Made by a program: the position numbers and the translations under genes. Below the pieces are notes generated by a model that saw only the letters and a list, made by a program, of their open reading frames with translations, had not been told where the DNA came from and ran no database searches. 64,000 bases of DNA from Ilex aquifolium. Taxonomy: Eukaryota; Streptophyta; Magnoliopsida; Aquifoliales; Aquifoliaceae. The stretch is from contig OX637405.1 of NCBI GenBank assembly GCA_951799425.1, positions 31,083,135 to 31,147,134 of the forward strand. Direction: 5' to 3'. Shown here piece after piece: positions 1 through 12,680 of the stretch (positions are counted from its first letter, which is position 1; every line of letters starts with the position of its first letter).

Positions 1-1100
1 AAGTTTTGCTTTAGGATATAGTTGTGTTTCACTAGTTGTGCCTATGATTGTTAGGAATTCAATCACTTGGCTGTGCTTTTTTTTTTGCTAAATAAAAAAG
101 GGGTGGAGGCAGGGGCGGAGCTACACTTAGCTTTGTGGGGGCAGTTGCCCCCACTCAATTTTGTTGTCCAAATATTTTTTTATATAAATTTTAATATATT
201 CTAAATTTACCCCCACAAAAATTCATATACATTTTAATTTACTTAATAATTTCTAACATTAAGATTAAATTTCCTTACTTGATTATTGATTATTTAGTTG
301 AATCTCTCAACAAGTGTTCAAGAAATTTTGGAGCTTTTCGTTCTCTCCCCGATATGAAGCCCCCTTACTCTCATCTTTGTAAATTTTGACACATTGAATG
401 ATAATATTATTATGTAATATTTTTTATAATATAAAAATTAGTCAATAAGATGGTAAAGATAAGGTATACGTTGCTTCTTTATGATTTGAATGTCAAGGAT
501 TCAAGTTGCAAAAAAAAAAAAAAAATACTCTCTCACATGCAAGATAATAATATGTACATCTTACTCCAGACCTTGCAATAGCAGAAGCCACACGTTGGGT
601 CACCTCGTTTGAGGTTCGAGTCTTAGAGTCCACATTAGGGCTCGGTGGTTGACCGTTATACTAGCCTAACTAGGCTCGTTCCCGAGAGAAGTAACGGATG
701 CGATAAGGGGGCTCATGATCCCACCAGTGAGGCCCCTATTAGGGTGGTTTTTGGGCACTCTCATTTGCCTCCACCCAGGGGTGGAGCCAGAAATTTGGGA
801 TAGTGGGGGCAAAAATTTTAGCAACAACAATACTATATGTACTAAATTGGAAAAGCTAATCCATTAACCGTTGGTTTAACAAATAAAATGCATTTAATGC
901 TGATACCCTATGCTAATTCAATAATAACAATGTGTTATATTATCAAATTAGGTCTTTCAATTATATGTTAGTAACATTTTTTTAACAAAAGTAAAATTTA
1001 AAATTTTGAAGTAACTTCAGGGTGAGAAGTCCAGCCAGTACTCCACTAAAAACCCCAGTCGGTGGTACTTGGTTGTGCTTTGTTACTGGTTGTGCCAATG
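1..1100. other. Transposon-remnant region with hAT-like termini
   Basis: No gene is visible. CAGGGGCGGAG at 110-120 matches, from memory, the 11-bp terminal repeat of Tip100-type hAT elements. A second, near-identical terminus (CAGGGGTGGAG) begins near 778 in the same orientation, and a related end (AGGAGCGGAACCAG) lies near 62767. GGGTGGAGGCA near 100-111 is the inverse of TGCCTCCACCC near 768-778, so 100-780 may be one element with a SINE inside it. The rest is AT-rich without coding signal. The hAT assignment is inference from the ends alone. Confidence 0.4.
560..765 (+). repeat. tRNA-derived SINE, family 1 (copy a)
   Basis: A polymerase III B-box-like GGTTCGAGTCT lies at about 613-623. 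It is followed by a body (TTAGGGCTCGGTGGTTG, then a TATACTAGCCTA stretch) shared with the copy at 37607-37802 and, inverted, with 48045-48283. The 5' boundary and A tail are not clear here and no target duplication was found, so this is an older or truncated copy. Confidence 0.55.
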
Positions 1101-1647
1101 ATTGATTCTTGTGACTTGATGGTGTGCATCTACACATTGTTAAGAGGTTTTTGTATTTTTTTTTTCTTTCTTTGTAAAACTCTATTTTTTCTATCAATAA
1201 AAATTCAAGTTTTATTTACAAAAAAAAAAATGTATGTTTAATGGCTTTAAGGATTTTTTATTATTTTGATTTGTAACTTATTTTATGGGTTGATGGGTGT
1301 ATTGAGAACAATAATTTTGGTGTGTTTATAGTAGAAAATTGGTATAAAGCTAAAATATATGACAAAAATTAAAATGGTTACTAAACATATTTTGTGTTTT
1401 AGATTTCAAATTTTCTAAAATAAAATATGTAACTAAACACATTTTCTAAAATAAAATCTGCAACTAAACACATTTTTTGTTTCAACTTTTACCACAGAAA
1501 AAAATAAAAATAGATTATGTTTTCTCTTTTTTTGAATACATAAAAACGAAAACATTGCACCTTAGTTTACAATTCATCTCTGTTTCTAGTGGACTCAAAG
1601 CGAATTATTTATGCTCTAAATATTCATCTCCACTCTTAAATTGTTTA
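1101..1647. other. AT-rich intergenic DNA
   Basis: No gene, RNA or complete repeat is visible. The open frames here are short and made of low-complexity AT-rich sequence. Confidence 0.6.
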
Positions 1648-2710
1648 GGAAAATTTGGAGGCCGATCCCCCTATATGGACTTGTTTGGACCTAAGTCCAC
1701 CAATAAAATTTATTTGTTATGAAGTCAATTTTTTGTCAATTTTACTAGACTATCTCTTCTCTTTAGAAGTGAAGTAAAACTAAAAATTAAAAACTCATAA
1801 ATTTTAAAAGTTTAACTAACATTAAAAAAATTTCTCTCTCATATCTATCTATATCCATATATAGATTAGGACTATATACATTTAAACATAAAAAAATAGT
1901 AACATTCAATATTAATATTTAAAAAAAATAACAATAGTAATATGTTTAACAAAAACAGTAACATGTTCAACCGAAAAAAATAGCAATATGAAACATTGAA
2001 CAAAATTGAAAATAAAAATAGTAGCATTCAAACCCATAACTAGATAAAGAAGCCTCCAATTCTTCAGAATCCAAAAAAGTAACATTGAAAAAGTAATAAC
2101 ATGCTCAACAAAAAATAGTAATGTGAAAAAAAAAATAGTAACATGGTCCATTAGAAAAAAATAGTAACATAGTCAACAAAAAACGTAGTAACATGAAACA
2201 TTGAAAAAATTTGGAGATTATTTATCAAAAAAATAAAAAAAAAATTGGGGATCAAACTAATAACACATTGAGCAAGTTTTTCAACCTTCTTTTCTGAAAA
2301 CCAACGATATAAAAGTTCATAATGACCATAACACTGTAGAAAATATGGTAGTTGTTGATGATGTTCCAAACCCTACTGATTTTGATGCTATGGAGGAAGA
2401 AATGATATCTAAGGAGAAAGATTTGTTGTACTGGAGTAATGATTTTTTTCTAACGAGAGAGAGAATATAAATTTGAATTTCAATTTATGAGTGAATTAAG
2501 GGATAATAATTTCTGATTTAAGAAATTAATTTAAAACTACTTTCAAAGTCTGTAAGGTTTCTATAATTGAACAGAATAACACCAAATAAGTTTCCTTTGG
2601 ACTTAAGTACTTATTAGTAAGATAAAAAATGGATTTATCACCAAATAAGTTTCTTTTACGGACTCAAGTCATTATAAGTCTATTTAGGAGGACTCAGCCT
2701 CAATTTTCAC
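1648..2710. mobile_element. Mutator-like TIR element, copy A
   Basis: This non-autonomous element begins GGAAAATTTGGAGGCC and ends with the imperfect inverse (CCTCAATTTTCAC). It is flanked by nine-base imperfect target duplications, AATTGTTTA at 1639-1647 and TATTTTTTA at 2711-2719 (seven of nine match). The terminal repeats run about 45 bp. It is a diverged copy of the element at 53845-55268, sharing both ends and an interior full of the motif AAATAGTAACAT. No transposase is encoded. A TSD of about nine bases is the hallmark of the Mutator superfamily. Confidence 0.7.
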
Positions 2711-3205
2711 TATTTTTTATCATAAAATTATTAAGTTACTCATCTAATATCGACTAAATCCACCTCTTAGACCCAATACAAGGGGCTGGTCTCGATCTCA
2801 CTTGGTGGTGCCCCTTTCGATGATTGTTGACTCCATTAAACCAACTCATCTTAATATACACCCATCCCATTAATATACATATTGTGCTTAAACAATTCCA
2901 ATCTTCATATCTTCCCACCTCAATATATTTTTTCTACATCTATCATGTAAATAATTGGGATAGATTGGAATAGGTTAAATTATTAATGGAGTTGATATAA
3001 CATGACATGGATTTAAAAATTATATAATATAAAGTTTTAATGGGGTGAGATGAATATTTTAGGTGCGAATAGCCCCACACTTTAGTTTTGCGGGAAAGTA
3101 AGTTTACATCTTTTTATAAAAAATGTCAATATACCAACCCCACCCCACAAAATAGGTAAAAGTTTTGCATTATTTGAAAGTTCATTGACAAATGGTCCCA
3201 TTGTG
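2711..3205. other. AT-rich intergenic DNA
   Basis: I see no gene, RNA or bounded repeat in this stretch. Confidence 0.6.
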
Positions 3206-3581
3206 TTAGAGCATCTCCAACCACACTCAACAAAATAACTACTCAAAATATATTTAAATATTCAATTCACTACTTTAGCTAGCAACTTTTTTAAAATTCA
3301 CTTCAACCACACTCACTATTTTAACTAACTACTACACCCAACTTTCACTAACTTCCAATAATTTAAAAAAAGTAAAACATATATATAGAGAGAGATAAAG
3401 AGAAAAAAAAGGTAGAGAGAGAATTTAGAGAGCACAAATGGCTCACCACATTTGGTGAGCCATTTGGGTTAACTAGGAAATAGAGAATGGAATAGAGAGT
3501 AGGTTGAAGAGAATTTTTTGTATTTGGCTAACTAAAGTAGCTAAAAGAGAAGAAATAGAGAGTGTGTTGAAGATGCTCTAA
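3206..3581. mobile_element. MITE with TTAGAGCATC termini
   Basis: The 376-bp sequence starts TTAGAGCATCTCCAACCACA and ends with its inverse, TGTGTTGAAGATGCTCTAA. It has no coding capacity. A near-perfect hairpin (AAATGGCTCACCA with its complement) sits near the centre at about 3437-3468. GAGCATCTCCAACC ends are common among plant MITEs. No clear target duplication was found, so the superfamily is left open. Confidence 0.65.
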
Positions 3582-5392
3582 GATCATGGTCTGGCCCAAC
3601 AATAACGCGCCATATTCAATTTTTTTAAAAATAAAAACGTTGGATCAAATAATCTGACAATCAAGTTTGGGTTTTTTAAAATTGATTTATTTACAAATAT
3701 GTCAGTAATAAAGTCAATAGTTCGACTCCATAACTTTTTTTTTTTCTTGAAAAATAAGGTTTGAGGGGACAATCGGGGTTGAAATTTCTACGTGGACATT
3801 ATCATAGCAGTTTGAACCTACAAAGAAAAAATCGCAAACACTCTTAAAACCCAATTCGAATTATAGCCTAACCTTGCACTACAAAACTGTCAATGTGTTT
3901 AGCCTATTTTTGGATTGTGGGCATGCCAAAGTCCAATTGTACTTAGGATCCAAACTCGTATGACCTTACTTACTTGAATCGGTGTGAAGTTCTAAAATCG
4001 TGTATGTTCAAGCAATTTGAAGTGAGACGTAAGGTTACCTCTGAGTTTTTTTTCTATACTTTAGTGTTCAAGGACTTTAAATAATTTCTCAACTAATAAC
4101 GTAATTGACTGAAATATAAAAAAGACGACTGGAGTGCAAAACAACAAGTACACTTAATTTGGAAGACGAAACAAGTACTGTACTTAACATTAAATGAAAT
4201 ATGTAAAAGATCACCGGTGTGATGGGTTACAAGAAAAGTAAAGTTGCTTGGAAGTAAAAATAAGTACAAAGTAGGTTAGCTTTACGTAGAGTTTGTTGTA
4301 TTTAATCGTAGATCTTTTCTCTGTGGTCTGACCTTTGTTATTTATAGAGATAACCTGCAACCGTCAAAGATATCTTTTCCGATCATAACTGTAATCATGG
4401 TCTTTCCCTCAAGATGCATAACGTGCGTTGAACCGTCTTCAATGGCGGCTTATGATGTCACGTCTCCTCACTTCCCGAAATTCTTAAGAGTCCTATACCC
4501 TAATCGCTCTTTCAATTATGGACTCTCATATATTCTTTTATGACTATTGGATCTCTTCCACGCATAATCCTCTAATTTTACTTATTTTGGGTGTAAATAC
4601 AATGAAAACAACATAAGTCCCCGTAAATCAAATCAAACTTACGAGAGTCAAGAAGAACCATAAATGAGACATTAGAAGCTATTGAACCACCAGCCCCATG
4701 TTATTGTCTACATATTATTGATTGATGGTATTATGTGATAATGTTGACATAGTATCACCATTACAATAAATATTTTTCTTTTCACGAAACAGACCCCCTA
4801 AAAAAATTTCAAATTCTTGATCCCACACAATAAACTATAAACCCTATGAGTGTGTTTGGATCGCGGTTTAAAAGGGGATAACACCAGTAGGATAGGAGAA
4901 AAAAATACGTGAGATTCATTTATCCCATGTTTTGTAAGTAAAAAAGTACAAAAAAAATCTCACTCAAGTTTATCCCGACCCGATTTGAAAAAATCATCTT
5001 TAACCTGTTTATGTGGATTAAATAAAACCCAAGGGAGGGACTGGGATAAATAGGCTTCCAATGGGATATAGAATTGCAACTACTCATTCACCCTTAGCGC
5101 CTCTTGCCATGCTGCAGTCGAAACAATGGCCTCAGCAACACTTGCATAACCTTTTGGATAACCAAAAGACCCAGAAAAACTTAAAGGGTCGCCAGATTTT
5201 GTGAAATTAAATGTACCCGTGTAGTGAGTTCAAGGAAATGATTCACCAATTCAGTGAAAACCCACTTTAGGAAATAAAGAAATAAATTGGGATTGGCTCT
5301 CAGATAGTCTAGTTTTATCGGGAAAGTTCGAATCTTGAGGATATTTTACGAAGTTAGAAGAAGGTAAAAAAGAGCAGCAGGACTCAGAGAAG
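3582..5392. other. Intergenic DNA with an LTR-like promoter segment
   Basis: No intact gene. On the minus strand a TATA-like CTATAAATAAC at about 4339-4349, in GC-richer surroundings (4190-4620), resembles a decayed LTR. The stretch 3735-3790 begins with a T run and matches, by eye, part of 47240-47330, suggesting a shared minus-strand retroposon. Positions 5085-5205 read as an open coding-like segment on the minus strand (see findings). Confidence 0.4.
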
Positions 5393-5397
5393 AGCCT
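5393..5397. repeat. Target-site duplication AGCCT (left)
   Basis: AGCCT directly precedes the 5' LTR and is repeated exactly at 10122-10126 directly after the 3' LTR. This fixes the element borders. Confidence 0.9.
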
Positions 5398-5648
5398 TAT
5401 TGGAGCATTTGAAAATCCTGAAATTACTCCAACTGATGAAGCCGATTCTCAAGCTGAACAGCCTAGCAATGGTCAACCAACACACAAGATAATAGGAGCA
5501 ACGTAAATCTTGGGATTTGTTTCTGTTTCAAATACTTTTGTATTTAAAGATATACATAATATGTGGAGTCTGTTACTCAAGGATGTATATTTAAAGATAG
5601 CTTTGTAATCAGAAATAAAAAGAATTCTATTCTCCTTTGATTTCTACA
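5398..5648 (+). repeat. 5' LTR of the copia element
   Basis: The LTR runs from TATTGGAGCATTTG to GATTTCTACA, 251 bp. It is almost identical to 9872-10121: one C/T difference near 5454 and one extra T near 5550. An AATAAA-like polyadenylation motif lies near the end (GAAATAAAAAG). The primer-binding site follows immediately. Confidence 0.92.
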
Positions 5649-5660
5649 TGGTATCAGAGC
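5649..5660 (+). other. Primer-binding site (tRNA-iMet)
   Basis: TGGTATCAGAGC directly abuts the 5' LTR. It is the classic copia site pairing with the 3' end of initiator methionine tRNA to prime minus-strand DNA synthesis. Confidence 0.92.
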
Positions 5661-5699
5661 CCAAGGACATACATCAGTAAGCATTCTTCCCTCTCCAAC

Positions 5700-8600
5700 A
5701 TGGCTGCCTCTAACGACTCTACCACATCTGATATCCAAACCAATCAACTTCCGTTGTTTAACCCTTCCTCTTCCCTCAATGTTACAAAACTCAGCCGCCA
5801 GAATTTTCTCACTTGGAAAACAACTATGCTTCCCTATTTGAAAGGCCAAAAAGTCTTTGGCTACGTGAATGGCTCTCTCAAATCCCCACCCAAGGAAATT
5901 ACAGCCGCCAATGGCACTAAGTCTCCCAACCCCCTGTTTGAAACTTGGGAGATTCAAGACAACTTGATTCTCAGTTGCCTTACTGCCTCCCTCACAGATG
6001 AGGTTCTTGCACAGGTTGCCCACTGTACCACCTCTCATACTCTGTGGATGGCCCTCACATCTGCCTTTGCTTCCCAATCTCGGGCTCAATCCATTAACGT
6101 GCGTTCTCAGCTTTCCTCAGTCCGCAAAACCACTCAAACAGCCACTGAATATTTTATGCAGATCAAGAAATTGACAGATGATCTTGCCTTTGCTGGTCAG
6201 CCCTTGAAATGCGACGATATCATCTCTTATATCCTCGCAGGTCTAGGGCCAGAATATGACTCACTGGTCACCACTATTGGAGCCCGTGATGATTCTCTTA
6301 CTCTGGAAGAAATATACTCTATGTTGCTCACGTGTGAGGCAAGAATTTTTCATCACTCTCAGTCGATCCCGACTGTTTCTGCTTCAGCAAATGTTGCCAC
6401 AAGGCAACAAAATTTTTCCAGCAACCGTGGACGCGGCAATACACGAGGCAGGGGCGTGCAAATGCCACTTCTCGCGGCTCTGGACGAGGTAACTATCCTT
6501 CTCGTTCTAATAATCTTTGGTGCCAGTTGTGTGAAAAGTCTGGCCACACTGCCTCGAGGTGCTTCAAGCGTTATGACCCTCATTACCTCCCACCACCACC
6601 CCGCCCAAATCCTCAAGCCAATATTTCTACCACCCACAGTCAGACATCTGCTGATCAAGAATGGCATGCTGATACTGGAGCAACGCATCACCTAACAAAT
6701 AATTTCAACAATCTCAATGTCCACGGTGAAGAGTATGTTGGCACTGATCAAATTCAAGTTGGTGATGGTTCAGGTTTGCATATAACTCACACTGGCACGG
6801 CTTTCTTACCCTCACATTCACAATATTTTGTTCTTGACAAAATACTAGTTGTCCCACAAATTACAAAAAATCTCTTATATGTCCAACAATTTACTCAAGA
6901 TAATTCTGTCTATTTTGAGTTCCATAACACTTTTTTTCTGATTAAGGATTACTCGGGGAATATCCTACACAAGGGCATTAGTAAAGATGGACTCTACTGC
7001 TTCTCACAGCCTTTCCAGCAAATTGTTCCTTCCGCTTTCATTGGTGTTCGTGTTTCTGTCTCAGATTGGCATCGTCGTTTAGGACATGCCTCCTTTCGTA
7101 CTGTCAATCATGTCTTACATGTTAATAAGCTCCCTATTGGTTTGAATAAGAGACAATCTGTTTGTCCTGATTGTGAGTTGGCCAAAAGCCATAATTTACC
7201 TTTTTTTACCTCTGTACATCGTGCAAGTCAACCTTTAGAATTGATTTATTCGGATGTATGGGGACCAAGTTCTACTATTTCAAGTTATGGATCTCGATAT
7301 TATGTCTGTTTTTTGGATGATCACACCAAATTTATTTGGCTCTTTCCCTTAAAGCATAAATCCGATGTTGAAACTATTTTTATTCAATTTCAAAATTCTG
7401 TAGAACGCCACTTTGACACAAAAATTAAAGCTATTCAAACAGATTGGGGTGGCGAATACAGACGTTTACATAATTTTTTTAAACATTGTGGGATTCAACA
7501 TCGCATTCCTTGCCCTTATACGCATGAACAGATGGGCTCTGTCGAAAGGCGTCATCGTCAAATAGTTGAAATGGGTTTAGCCTTACTATCGCATTCCAAC
7601 CTTCCCAAACCTTACTGGGAAGATGCTTTTCAAACATCAACTTACATAATTAATCGACTGCCCACAAAAATTTTGGATTTTAAATCACCTTTTCAGAAAG
7701 CTTATAATAAAAAACCAGATTACAACTTCATGCGTATTTTTGGATGTGCTTGTTGGCCCAACTTAAGACCTTTTAACAGACATAAGATTGATTTTCGCTC
7801 TAAAACCTGTATTTTTATTGGCTATAGTCTCTCACATCAAGGCTACAAATGTCTCGATTTATCCACAGGGAAAATATTTGTCTCGACATGTCATATTTGA
7901 TGAATCTCACTTTCCATATAAATCACCAGAACCAAAAAGAAATTTTGTCGAGTCTAACACCACCTTGCTGCCTCTGTCCTTAAATTCTGCACATCCACGT
8001 AGCTTATCTTTGCATACAGGTGATCTTTTATGTCCCCCTGATCCAACATCTCAAGAATTTGATCATGTCTCAACTACTTCAGCCGCGGCACGACAATTAT
8101 TAGTTGATGCACATGCTCCGACTCAGCCTGCTATCTTCGATTTACCATATGTCCACCAACCAGAAGCCTTAACAGATCCACAACCAGCCCAACCCGAAAC
8201 CTCAGTCCAACCTCGACGCATGCTTACCAGATCTCAAACCAACAAGCTGAAGCCGAAAACTCCTTTCGTTGGTATAGTCAAATATCCTCTTCCACGTGTG
8301 CTTGTTGCTGAATATGGTTCCCCCATCGAACCATCTTGCTTCACTGAAGCATCAAAAAATATTCTTTGGAAAGAAGCCATGAACACAGAATTCAATGCCT
8401 TGATCAAGAACGGCACTTGGGATCTAGTTCCTTCCCGTAGCTCGTATAACCTTGTTGGAAACAAATGGGTATACAAAATCAAACGTCGTGCAGACGGCAG
8501 CATTGAAAGGTATAAAGCCCGGCTGGTTGCCAAGGGCTATCATCAACAGGAAGGTGTTGATTTCACAGACACATTCAGTGCCGTGGTCAAGCCTAGCACT

Positions 8601-9980
8601 GTTCAACTAGTACTTTCCATTGCCGTTACTCATCAATGGTCCATTCGGCAAATCGACATCCAGAATGCCTTTCTTCACGGTTTTCTTCAGGAAGAAGTTT
8701 ACATACACCAGCCGCAAGGATTCATTCATTCCGATTTTCCCAATCATGTGTGCCGCCTGAAGAAGAGTCTATATGGCCTTTGTCAAGCCCCTAGGGCTTG
8801 GTTTTCTCGGCTTACAGAAAAATTGCAAGATTATGGCTTTCAGGGGTCCAAAGCTGACACATCTCTTTACACCCTCCATCGTGGCCAGCAGCATTTGATT
8901 ATTCTAATTTACGTAGATGACATTATAGTTACTGGATCTGATCCAAAGACTATTAATCATCTCATAACCCAGCTGTCAAGTGACTTTCCTGTTAAGGACT
9001 TGGGCTGCCTGTCATATTTCCTAGGGGTTGAAACCATTCGCGATGGAAGTAATCTCATTCTAACCCAACGGAAATACATTGCTGATCTACTTCACAAGGT
9101 CAAGCTTGACAAAATCAAACCTGTTGCCACTCCCACGTCTACTACTTGTCATCTTTCCAAATTTGATGAATGTGACTTTGATGATCCCCAACTTTATAGA
9201 AGCACAGTGGGTGCTCTTCACTACATTGGCTTCACACGGTCAGATATAGCTTTCAGCGTCCATCGCGTAAGCAAATTTATGCATCAGCCGAAAGTCCCTC
9301 ATTGGTAGGCTGTGAAGCGGATTCTGCGATATCTTAAACAAACTATATCATATGGTCTGCATTATTCCAGTCAATCTGACCACTCACTTCATGGATACAG
9401 TGATGCCAATTGGGCAGGGGACAGTGATGATCGTCGAAGTGTTGGTGCATATTGTGTTTTTCATGGCAAAAACCTCATTTCTTGGAGCTGCAAGCAGCAA
9501 CAAACAGTGGCTCGGAGTAGTACTGAATCGGAGTATAAATCTTTATCCAACACGGCAGCTGAAATTCAATGGCTTCAGTCCATACTTTCTACACTCAATT
9601 TTCCACTACCTACTTGTCCAAAGCTATGGTGTGATAATATTGGAGCTACATATCTTTCCTCAAATCCAGTATTCCACGCACGCACAAAACATATTGAAAT
9701 CGACTTTCATTTTGTTCGTGATCAGGTTTTGCAAAAGAAGCTTCAAGTCTCCTTTCTGTCCACAAGAGATCAGCTCGCTGATCTTCTTACTAAACCGCTA
9801 GCAACTGCTCGATTTCATTTCCTCCGCAGCAACCTTCATGTGCAGGAACTGCCCCTTCGGTTGAGGGGGCGTATTGGAGCATTTGAAAATCCTGAAATTA
9901 CTCCAACTGATGAAGCCGATTCTCAAGTTGAACAGCCTAGCAATGGTCAACCAACACACAAGATAATAGGAGCAACGTAA
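5700..9980 (+). pseudogene. copia gag-pol polyprotein, broken by two frameshifts and a stop
   Basis: The polyprotein starts at ATG 5700 (MAASND...). Gag is followed by a CCHC zinc knuckle (CQLCEKSGHTASRC, about 6518-6560), the protease motif DTGAT at 6671, an integrase HHCC zinc domain (about 7065-7180) and catalytic core, reverse transcriptase with YVDD at 8910-8921, and RNase H (about 9390-9800). The C-terminus reads into the 3' LTR and stops at 9980. Three lesions are visible. The frame slips by one base near 6451-6456, just before the zinc knuckle. It slips back near 7881-7886, in the linker after integrase. An in-frame TAG stands at 9306-9308 between reverse transcriptase and RNase H, where this family usually has a codon one C-to-T change away. 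All catalytic motifs survive, so decay is recent. Autonomous function is unlikely. Confidence 0.9.
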
Positions 9981-10121
9981 ATCTTGGGATTTGTTTCTGT
10001 TTCAAATACTTTTGTATTTAAAGATAACATAATATGTGGAGTCTGTTACTCAAGGATGTATATTTAAAGATAGCTTTGTAATCAGAAATAAAAAGAATTC
10101 TATTCTCCTTTGATTTCTACA
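9872..10121 (+). repeat. 3' LTR of the copia element
   Basis: A 250-bp copy of the 5' LTR, preceded by the polypurine tract and followed by the target duplication AGCCT at 10122-10126. The last 109 bases of the pol frame lie inside it. Confidence 0.92.
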
Positions 10122-10126
10122 AGCCT

Positions 10127-11005
10127 CAATTTCTTCAAATAAGCTAGTTTGTATAAACTTCTCCACATATGGGGAGAAGTTTATGATACACGACATCATA
10201 AACTTGAGGAGTATGATACAGGACATCAAAAAAGTTTGGGAATTTTCTGGGAATTTTTTTGGAGCAGACAATCAAAGAGAAAGTATTGGTGAGAATGAGG
10301 AAAAGAGTTCAGTACAATGGGATCGACAAATCGAGTTAGAGAGAAAGAGAGAGAGTGTGACAACTCACAATCCATGAGATCATATTACATCACTTTTATC
10401 CATGGGATCTACAAGAGTGTTATGTGCTATCCAAGCACGAGAAATGACTAGATATAATATTTAAATTCTAATCAATTGACAGATGAGTGAGTTTAGATTG
10501 AATAGAACTAAAATATATTTTTTACGATGTTCAATCTAATTCAACTCTATCATCCAAATAATAGTTCAATTATATTTTTAAGACAAAAAACAGTTCGAAT
10601 CATTTTAAGGTAAAATAAAGATATATTCCTGGGACGAGGTTATTCCAACTTATCTCAAGATGTCTCAAAATTATCACTCCAATGTTTCTCCTTCTTCCCC
10701 TAATTTTGCTGCCATCTCTCTTTGAGTGGAGTAATATTACGTGAATTTAAAAAATAGGCTAGATAATTACAACTTTTAATTTTAATATAAGTTCTAATAA
10801 CTATTTAATGGTTTGATTATCGATTCTAATTTTTAACTCAAAAACCTTCGACTAGCATTTCCTCTTTGAGTGTGTCTAGCGCTCTCTCTCTCTCCTCTTC
10901 TTCTCTGTCAGATGCCACACCAAGAACGACAGCCACTGCCACCCTACCTCGGCCGACGGCGAGCAGCGACATCACCAGTTAACCCTCTTTCTCTTCTTCT
11001 TCTTC

Positions 11006-11052
<47 letters not shown>

Positions 11053-12680
11053 GTCCCTTTCTTGATGTCTCTCACTCCCTTCACTGGGGCTACCCCCCCC
11101 CTAAAAAAAAAAAAAAAACCAACACACACACACCCATAGAACAAACGCACACAACACACACAGACATACACAGCACGCACAAGGCCACACACACAGTGCA
11201 CCCAAATCTGAAATTTATTTCTTTAATAATTTGATGTTTTTGTTTTTTATTTGTAGATTTTTGTTGCAGATCTGAACTTTTGGTGAATCATTGTTACAAT
11301 TTGTGGTTGGTTTGATGTTTTTGGTTTTCAATTGTAGATTTTTGTTGTAGATTTGAAATTTTGGTTATAAATTGAATAATCTTTCGGCATATTTGCAGAT
11401 TTGAAGTTTTTTTTTCTATTATTCTCAGATCTGAATCTCACCACCAGCGACCCAGCAACTCAAGGGACACCACTGCCACGACCGAATAACCCACTGTCCA
11501 GGTATCCCCCTCTCTCTCTCTCCCTCTTTCTGTGTTCATTTCATTTTTTATTATGTTGTGTTGAAATTAAAGTGTTACATAGTGCCTTCACTCTTTGTTT
11601 GGTTGATTCACTCCCTCCAAATAAGGTGAATTTCTAATTAATTTTTAAATTTTTTATTGATTTCGTTGATCATTGCAAAGTATTTATCTATTTGGGTTGA
11701 GCGTATAATGAGTTTTGTGCCTTGGAAGTCATGTAAATGCCATTTTAAGTTCAGCACCAGCAGAAAAATGAAGGAAGATAAAGCCGGCCAAGTTGAGAGC
11801 AAAAGGTGAGAGTTATAGCAAAATAAAGCAAGTCAAGTATTGGCCAGAAGAGAGAAAACATGACAATGCAATTAGAGATAAGTAAAACTAAAAGAAGAAA
11901 ATTGAGCTGGTTAGATGGAGGTGTAATCATGGCTTTGAAAAATAGCAAAGGTGGAGTCATATGGTAGGTGAAGATTTTGATTATTTTATGAAATTATATT
12001 TTGTGCCCCCAACATATAAAAGAGGTTTAGTTTATGTTTGATAGTTTTGACTTTTGAGTATTAGCAAATGTACCCAACAATTAATGCAAGTTGGGCTTTT
12101 GGTATAACAACTATTCAATTTGGTAAAGCTCAGTTTCCTGTGTGTTGGCCATATTTAATACTAGAATTGTGGCACACGGTATATAATTAGGTACTCTATA
12201 GTAACAAGATTTAAGAGTTTCAAATTTTTTGTTTATAAATAATTTATCTGTTGTTTTAAGAAGAGGTGGACAAAATGGGGGGTAGAATAGATAGTGAGGA
12301 GTAAGATGGGTGGTGAGTGGAAAGTGGGCATCCTGACTTAATGGGGCAACGGGAAGGTTGAAATTGTGGTACTCCCATTGGGGTCCTTCCTTAATATAAT
12401 AGGTGTAGGTTAGCCTCAAAACATGTAGTATTATTAGATTTGTAAGGTAGTCTTTTTTGATGTAGGTTGGAGCCATTAGTTTATTTGAAAAGGACGTACC
12501 ACATTCATTTGGACGATGACACTTTGAAATTTGAGTACTTGATTTCTCCTTTTCTTAATACTTGTTTTGGTTGTATGCTAATAAAATTCTAAAATCAAAC
12601 GTGGTTTATAACTTGCTTTGATACAATGTGAACTATTTAAATTTTTTTTTGGTTATTCAGTGCCGGGCAATTTCTAGTAG
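10127..12680. other. Intergenic DNA with CT microsatellite
   Basis: No gene is supported. A near-perfect palindrome (ATAAACTTCTCC and its complement around CATATG) lies at about 10155-10186. A (CT)n run occupies about 11009-11049, followed by C and A homopolymers and CA-rich sequence to 11200. GC-richer fragments at 10910-10980 and 11440-11500 have no recognisable product. The segment could include a distal 5' UTR of SPC24, but nothing shows it. Confidence 0.5.

Larger units (their letters stand above)
5398..10121 (+). mobile_element. Complete Ty1/copia LTR retrotransposon (Ale-like)
   Basis: A 4,724-bp element with 251- and 250-bp LTRs, a 5-bp target duplication (AGCCT), a primer-binding site TGGTATCAGAGC at 5649-5660 complementary to initiator tRNA-Met, and a purine-rich tract (TTGAGGGGGCG, 9861-9871) before the 3' LTR. 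Gene order is gag, protease, integrase, reverse transcriptase, RNase H, which defines Ty1/copia. The compact size and short LTRs fit the Ale/Retrofit lineage; that placement is inference. The two LTRs differ by one substitution and one 1-base indel, so the insertion is very recent. The coding region is nevertheless broken in three places. The LTR ends are TA...CA, not the usual TG...CA. Confidence 0.93.

Noticed and set aside
5577-6089. 170-codon frame on the minus strand opposite gag
   Set aside because: It is antisense to the clearly coding gag of the copia element and has no recognisable protein features.
10944-11201. Arg/Glu-rich minus-strand frame
   Set aside because: It is the translation of a CT/GA microsatellite and neighbouring CA repeats.
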